Source: a virus. Taken from it: 30,977 nt of DNA. Below the pieces are notes generated by a model that was not told the origin of the DNA, made no database searches, and saw only the letters and a list, made by a program, of their open reading frames with translations. Below are positions 23,481 through 29,157 of this stretch, one piece after another. Location: IMG/VR virus record IMGVR_UViG_3300047560_000802, positions 1-30,977 of that record; one strand, given 5' to 3'. Each line of letters opens with the position of its first letter. Positions within the stretch are counted from its first letter, which is position 1. The position numbers were made by a program, and so were the translations under genes.

Positions 23481-23828
23481 ATCCAATTTATTCTTAAAAT
23501 GCTCACAAAGGGCATCCATCTTCGCAATGTAGTACGATTGGAAATCTTTGTACCCATATGGTCGCTGCTGAAAATTAACGTATAAAATCGCCCTAAAACG
23601 CTGAGATGGGGATTTTATATTGTCAAAGTCTGTTTTAAGGTCTGCAATGATATCTGCCTCCTCCTGGTTGAAGTGTTCCTCTTTGATTGCAACGTAGCAA
23701 AGTTTTTGATTAAGGTTGAACAATTGAGCGGCTTCATTTGGAGTCATCTCTTGAGTTCCCAATGTTACCTTGATGGTTTTATCTTTCCTTGATGCAATCC
23801 CCTCCATTTGTGCTGCAAGTAATATCAT
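23478..23828 (-). CDS. Conserved phage-type protein, unknown role
   Basis: A 116-residue protein, MILLAAQMEGIASRKDKTIKVTLGTQEM, then TPNEAAQLFNLNQKLCYVAIKEEHFNQEEADIIADL and SPSQRFRAILYVNFQQRPYGYKDFQSYYIAKMDALCEHFKNKL. The strand IKVTLGTQEM followed by helices, and the motif SxxxRxRxxLYVxxQQ, look like a compact alpha/beta domain. Such a gene often sits between recombination and packaging genes in phages of this type, suggesting a DNA-processing role; I cannot name a family. Confidence 0.7.
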   Translation of the reverse strand: MILLAAQMEGIASRKDKTIKVTLGTQEMTPNEAAQLFNLNQKLCYVAIKEEHFNQEEADIIADLKTDFDNIKSPSQRFRAILYVNFQQRPYGYKDFQSYYIAKMDALCEHFKNKLD

Positions 23829-23840
23829 AGGTTATTTGTT

Positions 23841-24002
23841 TTATTGGTATTCTTTGCCATAAGTGATAAATAAAGTGTGCTGGTAAAAAGCAATTTGTAG
23901 GTATTTCCACTTGTTAAACATTGGAAATGTGCCTTTTCTTAAATAAAAACCTTTGTAATAAGGTATAAACTGTTTTTTATGGTTTGAATATTTTATTGTC
24001 AT
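23841..24002 (-). CDS. Small basic aromatic protein, 53 residues
   Basis: ATG at 24000-24002 overlaps the TGA of the NinG-like gene (ATGA); stop TAA at 23841-23843, 12 bases before the next ATG. Product MTIKYSNHKKQFIPYYKGFY... ends ITYGKEYQ. It is rich in Lys, Tyr and Phe. The fit between neighbours supports a real gene; function unknown. Confidence 0.6.
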   Translation of the reverse strand: MTIKYSNHKKQFIPYYKGFYLRKGTFPMFNKWKYLQIAFYQHTLFITYGKEYQ

Positions 24003-24370
24003 AGCTTATAATTGTTAATGATTTCTAAAAGTTCACTCCTGGTCCATTTTTTAACCTCTCGATGATTGGACTCCAGCCATTCCACCATATCAATCCCAAT
24101 CTTATTGATCAGATTCTTTCTGTAACCGATCAGATGAAACTGATCAAACCCATTGCAAGATTTGCACTCGCCATTGCAATTATATTCGTTAAATCTCAAA
24201 GCACTGGAGTTTTTTTGTGGAACATAGTGCCCACAATCCATAACCTCAACTGGTTTAACTTGACCACAAGAGATGCAAGTAAATAATCCGTTCTCGGAGT
24301 CTCTTTGCCTTATGTATGCATTGAATATCTTTTGAGCCTTAGCAGTTAGCTTGGGGATGGTAATTGTCAT
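23999..24370 (-). CDS. ninG: NinG/Rap-like recombination protein
   Basis: A 123-residue protein with a zinc-finger/HNH-like core: CISCGQVKPVEVMDCGHYVPQKNSSALRFNEYNCNGECKSCNGF. The C-x2-C, D-C-G-H-(Y/F), R-(F/Y)-x-x-x-N-x-x-(P/G)-x-C-x-x-C-N order is that of NinG (Rap) of lambdoid phages. The lambda protein acts on recombination (Holliday-type) intermediates and stimulates Red-mediated exchange, which fits the Bet/RecT annealase upstream. The N-terminus is basic (KLTAKAQKIFNAYIRQRDS). It is shorter than lambda NinG because the N-terminal region is reduced. Confidence 0.75.
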   Translation of the reverse strand: MTITIPKLTAKAQKIFNAYIRQRDSENGLFTCISCGQVKPVEVMDCGHYVPQKNSSALRFNEYNCNGECKSCNGFDQFHLIGYRKNLINKIGIDMVEWLESNHREVKKWTRSELLEIINNYKL

Positions 24371-24444
24371 TTCATCATACGTTTAATCTCAAAGATAATG
24401 TGAACTGTGCAAAAAAGCAATAATGCCAGTGGCAGACTAATCAT
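24367..24444 (-). CDS. 25-residue single-span membrane peptide
   Basis: ATG at 24442-24444 overlaps the end of the 52-residue gene (ATGATTAG, 8 bases) and its TGA overlaps the ATG of the NinG-like gene (ATGA). Product MISLPLALLLFCTVHIIFEI followed by KRMMK: one hydrophobic helix and a basic tail. The double coupling argues that it is translated; function unknown. Confidence 0.5.
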   Translation of the reverse strand: MISLPLALLLFCTVHIIFEIKRMMK

Positions 24445-24595
24445 CACAAACTTGATCAGAGATAGGCTGAATGATATTGTCTCTTTTAATAATTTGATCA
24501 ATCGCATCTTTTAGGAGTTGTTTTTCGTTTTCGCTTGTTTCAGCGTTGAATTTGATTTTGATTAAAATGTCTTGTGCTGGTATGTAAGTTTCCAT
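24437..24595 (-). CDS. Small acidic protein, 52 residues
   Basis: ATG at 24593-24595, TAG at 24437-24439. Product METYIPAQDILIKIKFNAET, then SENEKQLLKDAIDQIIKRDN and IIQPISDQVCDD. It has a beta strand followed by a helix. Its start lies 5 bases after the T-run of a terminator-like hairpin, so its transcription probably depends on read-through. Family not recognised. Confidence 0.55.
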   Translation of the reverse strand: METYIPAQDILIKIKFNAETSENEKQLLKDAIDQIIKRDNIIQPISDQVCDD

Positions 24596-24600
24596 AAGTT

Positions 24601-24660
24601 AAAAAAAGCCCCCTTGACATAACAAACACCACTTTGTTAAAAATTAAAGTTTTTGGGGCT
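24601..24660 (-). terminator. Terminator-like hairpin, minus strand
   Basis: On the minus strand AGCCCC (24655-24660) pairs with GGGGCT-type bases at 24607-24612, followed by a run of T (24601-24607). Between the arms a second hairpin forms: AACAAA-gtggtg-TTTGTT (24621-24638). The stop codon of the 212-residue gene lies inside it. Confidence 0.65.
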
Positions 24661-25282
24661 CGTTGTATTTTGATTTTAAATATTCTGACATTGCATTTCT
24701 GTTCGCCTCTTTGTCCACATCGGTTGATGATCTGTTGCTATCGCCCATAGCTTTAAACTGAGCGTTTTGCTCCTCTTTTACAGATTGATAGTCTTGAAAT
24801 CGCTTTTCACGATAAACCTCAAGCATCTCAAAAAAGGTAGGGATATCCATACGATCATAAACCTTTCCATACTTTGCTTTTACCAAACCATCCAAAAATA
24901 ACATAATATCTTGGATTGCCAACTGATCCTCATTAGCTGATTCAATAAGTTGGTAGCATAATTCAGTAATTTGATCTGGATTCATCCCAACTCTGAGATT
25001 GAAATTGTTTAAAGCCTTAGTGATCGATACACTCAAAACGGCTGCAATTTTATCATTGCCATAAGTTTTTACCAGTCCAGGCAATCTCTCTGCAACTGGC
25101 ACTAATTCCATAACCTTTATAGGCATAGCCTCTCCATTTTCTTTGTATCTGCACATTTCGTTAAATACTGCACCAGTACTACCAGCCATTACTGCGTTTA
25201 ACAAATGCTTTGTGTAACTGTTCACTGGTAACTTTTGGAGCGATCCTGGACTTGTTGTTTGTAATTGGTTGGATGATTTCAT
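24644..25282 (-). CDS. Replication-region protein, possible helicase loader
   Basis: A 212-residue mainly helical protein. Central LPGLVKTYGNDKIAAVLSVSITKALNNFNL, then MNPDQITELCYQLIESANEDQLAIQDIMLFLDGLVKAKYGKVYDRMDIPTFFEMLEVYREKRFQDYQ. The K-x-x-Y-G-K-(V/L)-Y-(D/G)-(R)-(M/I)-D pattern with R-x-x-R-F near the C-terminus occurs in Bacteroidota phage and plasmid replication regions (DUF6633-like, from memory). With the start at 25282 it overlaps the initiator gene by 104 bases; ATG at 25189 would cut the overlap to 11 bases, so the start is unsettled. It is a candidate DnaB loader partner of the initiator. Confidence 0.6.
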   Translation of the reverse strand: MKSSNQLQTTSPGSLQKLPVNSYTKHLLNAVMAGSTGAVFNEMCRYKENGEAMPIKVMELVPVAERLPGLVKTYGNDKIAAVLSVSITKALNNFNLRVGMNPDQITELCYQLIESANEDQLAIQDIMLFLDGLVKAKYGKVYDRMDIPTFFEMLEVYREKRFQDYQSVKEEQNAQFKAMGDSNRSSTDVDKEANRNAMSEYLKSKYNEPQKL

Positions 25283-25865
25283 CGTTAAAAGATTTTTGAT
25301 TTAGGTAAGTTGTTGGATGTTTTCTAAATTGTTTATCTGGAGTTGACTCAGCGTATAAAGGTGCGTGATAAATTGCTTGTTTCTTTTCATTATCAGTTAA
25401 AGTTTTCCAAACTTTCTCAGCCTTGTCTTTTGATTTCTTATAATCGTACAGATCCCAAAATTGTTCAAATTGCTCATCCAGGATTTTAATTTCAGTTTTA
25501 GCTTTAGTTCTATTTATAGTTATATTTTCATTTTCAGTTTCAGTTTCCATATGCTCAGCATATGCTTTGCTTATGCTTTTAGTAGATTTTGCATTATTTC
25601 TACGGCTTTCACTGAATTTTTGCCTCCTTTCAGTCTCAATAAACATCCTTTCATTATAAAATAATTCGCCATCCCTTTTAAATTTATCCCAGATTTCAAA
25701 ATCATATGCTTTGCATATGCTTAGCATATCCTTTTCGGTAAGTTTACCTTTTTGATGTTGGAGGCATAATAAACGAATGTACTTGCCAACTTGCTCATTG
25801 GTCATTGTAAAAGTGCCACTCAGAAAATCTGAGGTGTAAAAAAGCACTGCTGGATCTTTTGACAT
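25179..25865 (-). CDS. Replication initiator, lambda O / DnaD type
   Basis: A 228-residue protein from ATG 25865 (MSKDPAVLFYTSDFLSGTFT). The frame runs on to 25970 but that part is leader with hairpin and promoter. Residues 1-~80 are a winged-helix replisome-organiser domain (MTNEQVGKYIRLLCLQHQKGKLTEKDMLS); ~95-125 is a low-complexity linker (YAEHMETETENENITINRTK); ~130-195 (FEQFWDLYDYKKSKDKAEKVWK, KHPTTYLNQKSF) is the F-W-x-x-Y-x-x-K-x-x-K-x-x-A-x-x-x-W domain of helicase-loading phage proteins. The gene holds two iteron clusters, as lambda O does, so the protein probably binds its own gene to start replication. Confidence 0.75.
   Translation of the reverse strand: MSKDPAVLFYTSDFLSGTFTMTNEQVGKYIRLLCLQHQKGKLTEKDMLSICKAYDFEIWDKFKRDGELFYNERMFIETERRQKFSESRRNNAKSTKSISKAYAEHMETETENENITINRTKAKTEIKILDEQFEQFWDLYDYKKSKDKAEKVWKTLTDNEKKQAIYHAPLYAESTPDKQFRKHPTTYLNQKSFNDEIIQPITNNKSRIAPKVTSEQLHKAFVKRSNGW
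25548..25580. repeat. Iteron cluster 1, three 11-bp units
   Basis: Plus strand: CATATGCTCAG (25548), CATATGCTTTG (25559), CTTATGCTTTT (25570), joined without gaps. Units 1 and 2 differ at two positions; unit 3 is more diverged. ATATGCTCAGCATAT is also a dyad. Confidence 0.8.
25703..25735. repeat. Iteron cluster 2, three 11-bp units
   Basis: Plus strand: CATATGCTTTG (25703), CATATGCTTAG (25714), CATATCCTTTT (25725), joined without gaps. The first unit is identical to unit 2 of cluster 1. The third unit is again the most diverged and ends in TTTT in both clusters. Confidence 0.8.
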
Positions 25866-25923
25866 AAAAAAAAAGTGGCTCTCGGCATTCCCCCCAGTAG
25901 GATTAGGGGTGCAGCTTTGAGCC
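25866..25923 (-). promoter_or_regulatory. Leader hairpin with T9 before initiator ATG
   Basis: On the minus strand GGCTC (25919-25923) pairs with GAGCC (25877-25881); inside, GCA-CCCC (25906-25912) pairs with GGGG...TGC (25885-25895). After the stem come AC and nine T (25866-25874), and the ATG follows at 25865. Shape of an intrinsic terminator placed exactly before a start codon: an attenuator or translational control element is likely. Confidence 0.6.
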
Positions 25924-25959
25924 AATAAGTTTGATTGAGGATATCCTACATCCTTTGTA

Positions 25960-25967
25960 CAAATATA
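25960..25967 (-). promoter_or_regulatory. TATATTTG promoter box for initiator gene
   Basis: Perfect TAnnTTTG on the minus strand, with TTG of GTTGC about 18 bases upstream as a possible -33 element. It lies at the start of the 105-base leader between the winged-helix gene (stop 25971) and the initiator. Confidence 0.55.
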
Positions 25968-25970
25968 CAA

Positions 25971-26339
25971 TTAATTGATCATTTGCAACATTTTTTCTAA
26001 TCCATCTGCACTATTTCTGATCGCATCTGCTCTCTCATTTAAAGATAAAATTTGCTTTCTAAGTTCTTCTTTATCATAGGATAAGTAATACCCATTTGAA
26101 GTACTTATTAAAGGCAAAATCCCTTTTGCTCTGATAAAGTTGCAAATCTTTCTTAATCGTGGCTCACTAAATGTTTTGATCCCAAATTTTTCTTTTTGGC
26201 TATTAATTGCTTTTACAATATCAGCACCAGTAATAGGATTGCTTTTAGTTTTAGTCTTGAAACCAGCAATCAAAATTGGTACTAATTTTTTTTCCTCATC
26301 GGTTAATTCGTGAGTGTATTGTTCAAAATTTGTTATCAT
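25971..26339 (-). CDS. Winged-helix-like DNA-binding protein
   Basis: A 122-residue protein from ATG 26339 (MITNFEQYTHELTDEEKKLV). The ATG at 26399 would overlap the SSB-like gene by 47 bases, so I reject it. PITGADIVKAINSQKEKFGIKTFSEPRLRKICNFIRAKGILPLISTSNGYYLSYD is a clear helix-turn-helix with wing: the S-E-x-R-(V/L)-R-K-I-x-N-x-(I)-R helix and I-P-L-x-x-x-x-x-G-Y-Y. A coiled C-terminus follows (LNERADAIRNSADGLEKML). This domain is common next to replication genes in Bacteroidota phages. It may regulate or assist initiation. Confidence 0.65.
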   Translation of the reverse strand: MITNFEQYTHELTDEEKKLVPILIAGFKTKTKSNPITGADIVKAINSQKEKFGIKTFSEPRLRKICNFIRAKGILPLISTSNGYYLSYDKEELRKQILSLNERADAIRNSADGLEKMLQMIN

Positions 26340-26352
26340 AGTTAATTTTTTG

Positions 26353-26643
26353 TTAAAATGGCAAATCATCCTCACTCTCTTGAGCGTTTTGGATGTCATT
26401 CACATTTGTAGTTTTAAACTCATTCTTTGCCTCTGGACTCCAGACATACTCTTTGCCGTTGCCGCAATATTCTTTTTTTGCTTTCTCTGCTCTTTCGGTT
26501 GCAGTTTGTCCGTTATAAACTGTGTGAGTGTTATCGTACTTGTCAACCTCTTTGCGTTTCTCAACTACAATTGTTGCATAATGGTTGCCATTCTTGTGCT
26601 TAGTGAACTTGATGTCCTCTTTTTTGATGTTTAATACTATCAT
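26353..26643 (-). CDS. SSB-tailed ssDNA-binding-type protein
   Basis: A 96-residue protein. The C-terminus ends ESEDDLPF, the acidic tip with hydrophobic end that bacterial SSB proteins use (DDDIPF) to recruit partners. The N-terminal part (MIVLNIKKEDI, GNHYATIVVEKRKEVDKYDNTHTVYNGQT) is strand-rich and basic but too short for a full OB fold as in host SSB. So: binds ssDNA or competes for SSB partners; located among annealase and initiator genes as expected. Its ATG overlaps the TGA upstream. Confidence 0.6.
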   Translation of the reverse strand: MIVLNIKKEDIKFTKHKNGNHYATIVVEKRKEVDKYDNTHTVYNGQTATERAEKAKKEYCGNGKEYVWSPEAKNEFKTTNVNDIQNAQESEDDLPF

Positions 26644-26852
26644 TTTAATTTATTTATTTTAAAAAAACCATTCCAAAATTTATTATTCCATAATTCAATG
26701 TTAATGGTTAAAAAACAAAACGCAAAAACAAACTCATCTGGATAATAATCCCCATTTATTTGTTTATACCCTTTTGCTATGTATAAATGTAAACTTGGAG
26801 TTATGGCTATATTTCGTTTTGTAAAAAATATTTTGATTCCAAACTTTCCCAT
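26640..26852 (-). CDS. Small aromatic protein, unknown, 70 residues
   Basis: MGKFGIKIFFTKRNIAITPSL, then LYIAKGYKQINGDYYPDEFVFAFCFLTINIELWNNKFW. The sequence alternates hydrophobic residues and is rich in Phe, Tyr and Trp, suggesting a small beta domain. ATGA overlap with the SSB-tailed gene and one base from the gene upstream support it as a gene. I do not recognise a family. Confidence 0.6.
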   Translation of the reverse strand: MGKFGIKIFFTKRNIAITPSLHLYIAKGYKQINGDYYPDEFVFAFCFLTINIELWNNKFWNGFFKINKLK

Positions 26853-26853
26853 A

Positions 26854-27273
26854 TTATTTATTTAAGGTTATGGAATAAGTTTGTTTGTAGGTCTTCAATG
26901 GGATTTGACCTCTCTCGAATTTCTTGCCGTTGTCCTCGATTTCCTTTTGCTCTGCTTTAAGTACATCAATTTGGGCTTGTAATTCAGCCCATCTCTCGGA
27001 ATATGCACCATAATCATAAGTTTGAGAGTCCTTTAACTTTAGATCAGCCCCCAAATGATTATATGCACCTTTTGGGCATTTATTAAGAAACTCAATGATG
27101 TGCTCCTCTGCTTTAGATCGTAATGTTTTAGCAAATACCTCAATGGCTGCTATTTTAACGGCAACATCCTCTGGTCTTGACAAACCCTCAGATAGTTCGT
27201 TTGCAACATTATCGCAATATTTTTCAATGTCGGCTTTAGTTGGTGCGACTGACCAGATCAATAAATCGTTCAT
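26854..27273 (-). CDS. Coiled-coil protein of recombination cluster
   Basis: A 139-residue protein, mostly helical: ADIEKYCDNVANELSEG, KIAAIEVFAKTLRSKAEEHIIEFLNK, then a loop (GAYNHLGADLKLKDSQTYDYGAYSERW) and a coiled coil (AELQAQIDVLKAEQKEIED). The place next to the annealase could suggest a nuclease inhibitor (Gam) or a Gp157-like role, but no diagnostic motif is seen. Linked by ATGA overlap to the upstream gene. Confidence 0.65.
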   Translation of the reverse strand: MNDLLIWSVAPTKADIEKYCDNVANELSEGLSRPEDVAVKIAAIEVFAKTLRSKAEEHIIEFLNKCPKGAYNHLGADLKLKDSQTYDYGAYSERWAELQAQIDVLKAEQKEIEDNGKKFERGQIPLKTYKQTYSITLNK

Positions 27274-27458
27274 TGTTTTACTTTTATAGCTTTAAATAAT
27301 TGTTGGATAAGTTCATCTCCTTGTTTTTCCATCTCGTAAAGGTCTTTGGCTAATTCCAGACAAGCCTCCATTGTTTTAACTACATCTTGATTTGGGGCTC
27401 TTTTAGAGTCCTTGATTGTTTGATCAAGTTTTAAAATAAACATCTCTATTGCTTTCAT
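27270..27458 (-). CDS. Small helical protein, unknown, 62 residues
   Basis: MKAIEMFILKLDQTIKDSKR followed by QDVVKTMEACLELAKDLYEMEKQGDELIQQLFKAIKVK: two amphipathic helices. ATGA overlaps at both ends link it tightly to the annealase gene and the coiled-coil protein, which suggests cotranslation and perhaps an accessory role in recombination. No family recognised. Confidence 0.6.
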   Translation of the reverse strand: MKAIEMFILKLDQTIKDSKRAPNQDVVKTMEACLELAKDLYEMEKQGDELIQQLFKAIKVKQ

Positions 27459-28165
27459 AAAGTCTCTTTTTTAGAAGTGAACAATTGTAATGTTGTTTCA
27501 TTATCCAGGTGCATATTGAGTTTATATAAATCCCTCAACTCCTGGACTGATAAGCACAGATCAATCGCCATTTCTAAATCTTCAACTGTTGGATGTGCCT
27601 TAATGTAAAATGGTTTTTCAGACACCTCCTCTGGCATCTCATCTCCAGTGTAAAGTCCACTCAAATCTTGTGGAAACGCTTTTCTCAGTGCAATTGATTC
27701 GCATACTTTAGCCAACATAATTCTGGGCTTTGATCCCCATAAACCAATTGGGTTGCCGTTTTTATCTGTTTGCACATATTCATCCCAGTAAGCAATACCA
27801 ACTGCTGCCTCGTATCGAATATCCCCTTTAAATCTAAAAACTGAGATTTTGCAAGACATTAATTGTCCATCTGAGTTGTAAGTAAACACTGGCTCAGATT
27901 GTCCAGCATAAGTTCCAGACCTTTCAGCTATAACCCTAAATCCATCAATTGATGTTTGGATGGTCATCTTTTTGCCGTATGATCCGTTGGGTAATTTGGT
28001 ATTTCTGTGGATGCAGTAAATCTGCCTTGACAACGCATCCAAGCCAGTTCTCTGGGCTTGATAAAGAAATAACTTTAGTTCATCCATTGTTGCCTCTGGG
28101 GCAATCTGAGTTTTAATTAACTCAATCTGGTCCTTTGTATAAACCAGTGTTTTTTGTAATTCCAT
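27455..28165 (-). CDS. bet: Bet/RecT-type single-strand annealing protein
   Basis: A 236-residue protein. Signature blocks: ELKLFLYQAQRTGLDALSRQIYCIHR (residues ~28-53), GKKMTIQTSIDGFRVIAERSG (~64-84), YAAxVGIAYWDEY region (seen as RYEAAVGIAYWDEYV), and PRIMLAKVCESIALRKAFPQDLSGLYTGDEM (~145-176). These match the lambda Redbeta/RecT superfamily, Bet branch. It anneals complementary single strands for recombination and concatemer formation. No partner exonuclease (RecE/YqaJ/Exo) is encoded in the window. Start context TAAAACAAAACGTATG and a TATATTTG box upstream. Confidence 0.88.
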   Translation of the reverse strand: MELQKTLVYTKDQIELIKTQIAPEATMDELKLFLYQAQRTGLDALSRQIYCIHRNTKLPNGSYGKKMTIQTSIDGFRVIAERSGTYAGQSEPVFTYNSDGQLMSCKISVFRFKGDIRYEAAVGIAYWDEYVQTDKNGNPIGLWGSKPRIMLAKVCESIALRKAFPQDLSGLYTGDEMPEEVSEKPFYIKAHPTVEDLEMAIDLCLSVQELRDLYKLNMHLDNETTLQLFTSKKETL

Positions 28166-28188
28166 ACGTTTTGTTTTACTTGTGATTT

Positions 28189-28196
28189 CAAATATA
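28189..28196 (-). promoter_or_regulatory. TATATTTG promoter box for annealase operon
   Basis: Perfect TAnnTTTG on the minus strand in the 54-base gap, 23 bases before the ATG at 28165. No good -33 element; a DnaA box lies where one would expect upstream control. Confidence 0.5.
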
Positions 28197-28205
28197 CATC
28201 TTTTA

Positions 28206-28214
28206 TGTGAATAA
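28206..28214 (-). promoter_or_regulatory. Perfect DnaA box TTATTCACA
   Basis: Minus strand TTATTCACA matches TTATNCACA. It lies 5 bases after the DnaA-domain gene and 9 bases upstream of the TATATTTG box. About one chance match is expected in a window this size, so the position is the argument. Confidence 0.45.
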
Positions 28215-28219
28215 CCTAA

Positions 28220-28615
28220 TTAAATTAATAAATTTATGTTAAAAAGGTCATTTCTTACTGATTCATCATAGGGATGATCTGCTTGTTCCTCAACATTTCT
28301 AATAGCGTGTATGATGCTTGTATGATGTCGCTTGAACAATTTGCCAATCTTTAATAGGCTCAATTTTGTTTTTTGCCTTACCAAATACATAGCAATATGT
28401 CGTGCTACAACTGCATTTGGACCTCTGTATTTGCCCACAATTTTACCATAAGAAAACTGGTAATAGTGAGCCACCACCTGGATAATGCTTTCAGCTTGGA
28501 TCAGCAATTCCTCCTCCGTGTATGGCTTCGATCTGATCACGCTGGGAACGGACCAGTAATTCAAGTTCTTTGATACGTTTTTTGAGTTCCTTAACTCTTT
28601 CTCTAAGTGTTTCAT
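28220..28615 (-). CDS. Stand-alone DnaA domain IV-like protein
   Basis: A 131-residue protein. Residues ~38-118 show the DnaA C-terminal DNA-binding pattern: VVAHYYQFSYGKIVGKYRGPNAVVARHIAMYLVRQKTKLSLLKIGKLFKRHHTSIIHAIRNVEE. The basic R-x-x-x-x-(V/I)-x-A-R-x-I-A-M-Y-L loop-helix and the H-(H/D)-T-(S/T)-(I/V)-x-H-A recognition motif are both present. There is no AAA+ ATPase part. It should bind DnaA boxes without ATP control; it could steer host DnaA, act as a repressor, or mark the phage origin. Start at ATG 28615. Confidence 0.8.
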   Translation of the reverse strand: MKHLEKELRNSKNVSKNLNYWSVPSVIRSKPYTEEELLIQAESIIQVVAHYYQFSYGKIVGKYRGPNAVVARHIAMYLVRQKTKLSLLKIGKLFKRHHTSIIHAIRNVEEQADHPYDESVRNDLFNINLLI

Positions 28616-28654
28616 TTTCTAATTGTATTAAGTAGGTTTCTTTAGATGGGTAAT

Positions 28655-28939
28655 TCAAAATATTAGATTTACTGGTAAGATAAAATCATCGGTCAATTGA
28701 TATAGTTCCACTATCAAAAAATGGTATGATCTAAGGATTCGCTTTTGGATTGCATTAATCCTGGCAATCTTGATCAAAATATCATTTTCGCTTGTGTAAT
28801 TGTTTGATCCATCGGCTCTGTGATGGTACAAATCAACCTCATATACTGCTTTCCTATTTTGAGCGTTTTTTAGCATTTCCAGTAGCGTTGCCGCCCTTTT
28901 GTGCAAGATTAGTTGTCTTTCTTGATGAGTTAGTTTCAT
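28655..28939 (-). CDS. Helical early protein, unknown, 94 residues
   Basis: MKLTHQERQLILHKRAATLL, then EMLKNAQNRKAVYEVDLYHHRADGSNNY and ILIKIARINAIQKRILRSYHFLIVELYQL. Mostly helical and basic. It overlaps the ribbon-helix-helix gene by 86 bases, more than usual; a start at ATG 28876 would reduce this to 23, but the ATG at 28939 has the TAAAACAA upstream context shared with other early genes. Function unknown. Confidence 0.55.
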   Translation of the reverse strand: MKLTHQERQLILHKRAATLLEMLKNAQNRKAVYEVDLYHHRADGSNNYTSENDILIKIARINAIQKRILRSYHFLIVELYQLTDDFILPVNLIF

Positions 28940-29057
28940 AGCGTTGTTTTAAGATTTCATAAGCCAAACGGCTCGGAGTTGAGTAAAGTTTGTTTGCCTC
29001 TTTTACGATGTGATTTTTGGTTTCATCATCAATTCTTATGGTCATTGTTCCTTTCAT
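28854..29057 (-). CDS. Ribbon-helix-helix DNA-binding protein
   Basis: A 67-residue protein: MTIRIDDETKNHIVKEANKLYSTPSRLAYEILKQRYE is a standard ribbon-helix-helix (strand TIRID, helix KNHIVKEANKL, S-x-P-S-R-L-x-Y-x-I-L-K helix). The tail (NLAQKGGNATGNAKKRSK) is basic and disordered. A start at the second ATG (29045), preceded by AAAGGA, is also possible. Likely an early transcription regulator that may act on the repeat-rich region 29365-29520. Confidence 0.7.
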   Translation of the reverse strand: MKGTMTIRIDDETKNHIVKEANKLYSTPSRLAYEILKQRYETNSSRKTTNLAQKGGNATGNAKKRSK

Positions 29058-29060
29058 ATC

Positions 29061-29156
29061 TTATAAATTTTCTACTAATGCAGTTAGCAATAATGCTACC
29101 AGTACAATGATAAATCCATACACTGGCTTGATTGAGTCTTTTTGATACTTGTTCAT
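29061..29156 (-). CDS. 31-residue single-span membrane peptide
   Basis: ATG at 29154-29156, TAA at 29061-29063. Product MNKYQKDSIKPVYGFIIVLV ending ALLLTALVENL: polar N-terminus, then one hydrophobic helix. It begins one base after the upstream stop and ends three bases before the next ATG, filling an otherwise empty gap exactly. Function unknown; an early membrane peptide might alter the host envelope. Confidence 0.55.
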   Translation of the reverse strand: MNKYQKDSIKPVYGFIIVLVALLLTALVENL

Positions 29157-29157
29157 T

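Larger units (their letters stand above)
25520..25735 (-). other. Putative origin of replication
   Basis: Inside the initiator gene: two sets of three 11-bp iterons (25548-25580 and 25703-25735) 122 bases apart, flanked on the low side by a very AT-rich stretch with TTTTCA/TTTCAG repeats (25520-25547) that could serve as the unwinding element. The plan (iterons in the middle of an initiator gene beside AT-rich DNA) is that of lambda ori. Confidence 0.6.

Noticed and set aside
25866-25970. Upstream extension of the initiator ORF (35 extra codons)
   Set aside because: The extra peptide is odd in composition and its DNA holds a promoter box and hairpin; the protein family starts at MSKDPAVLFYTSDF.
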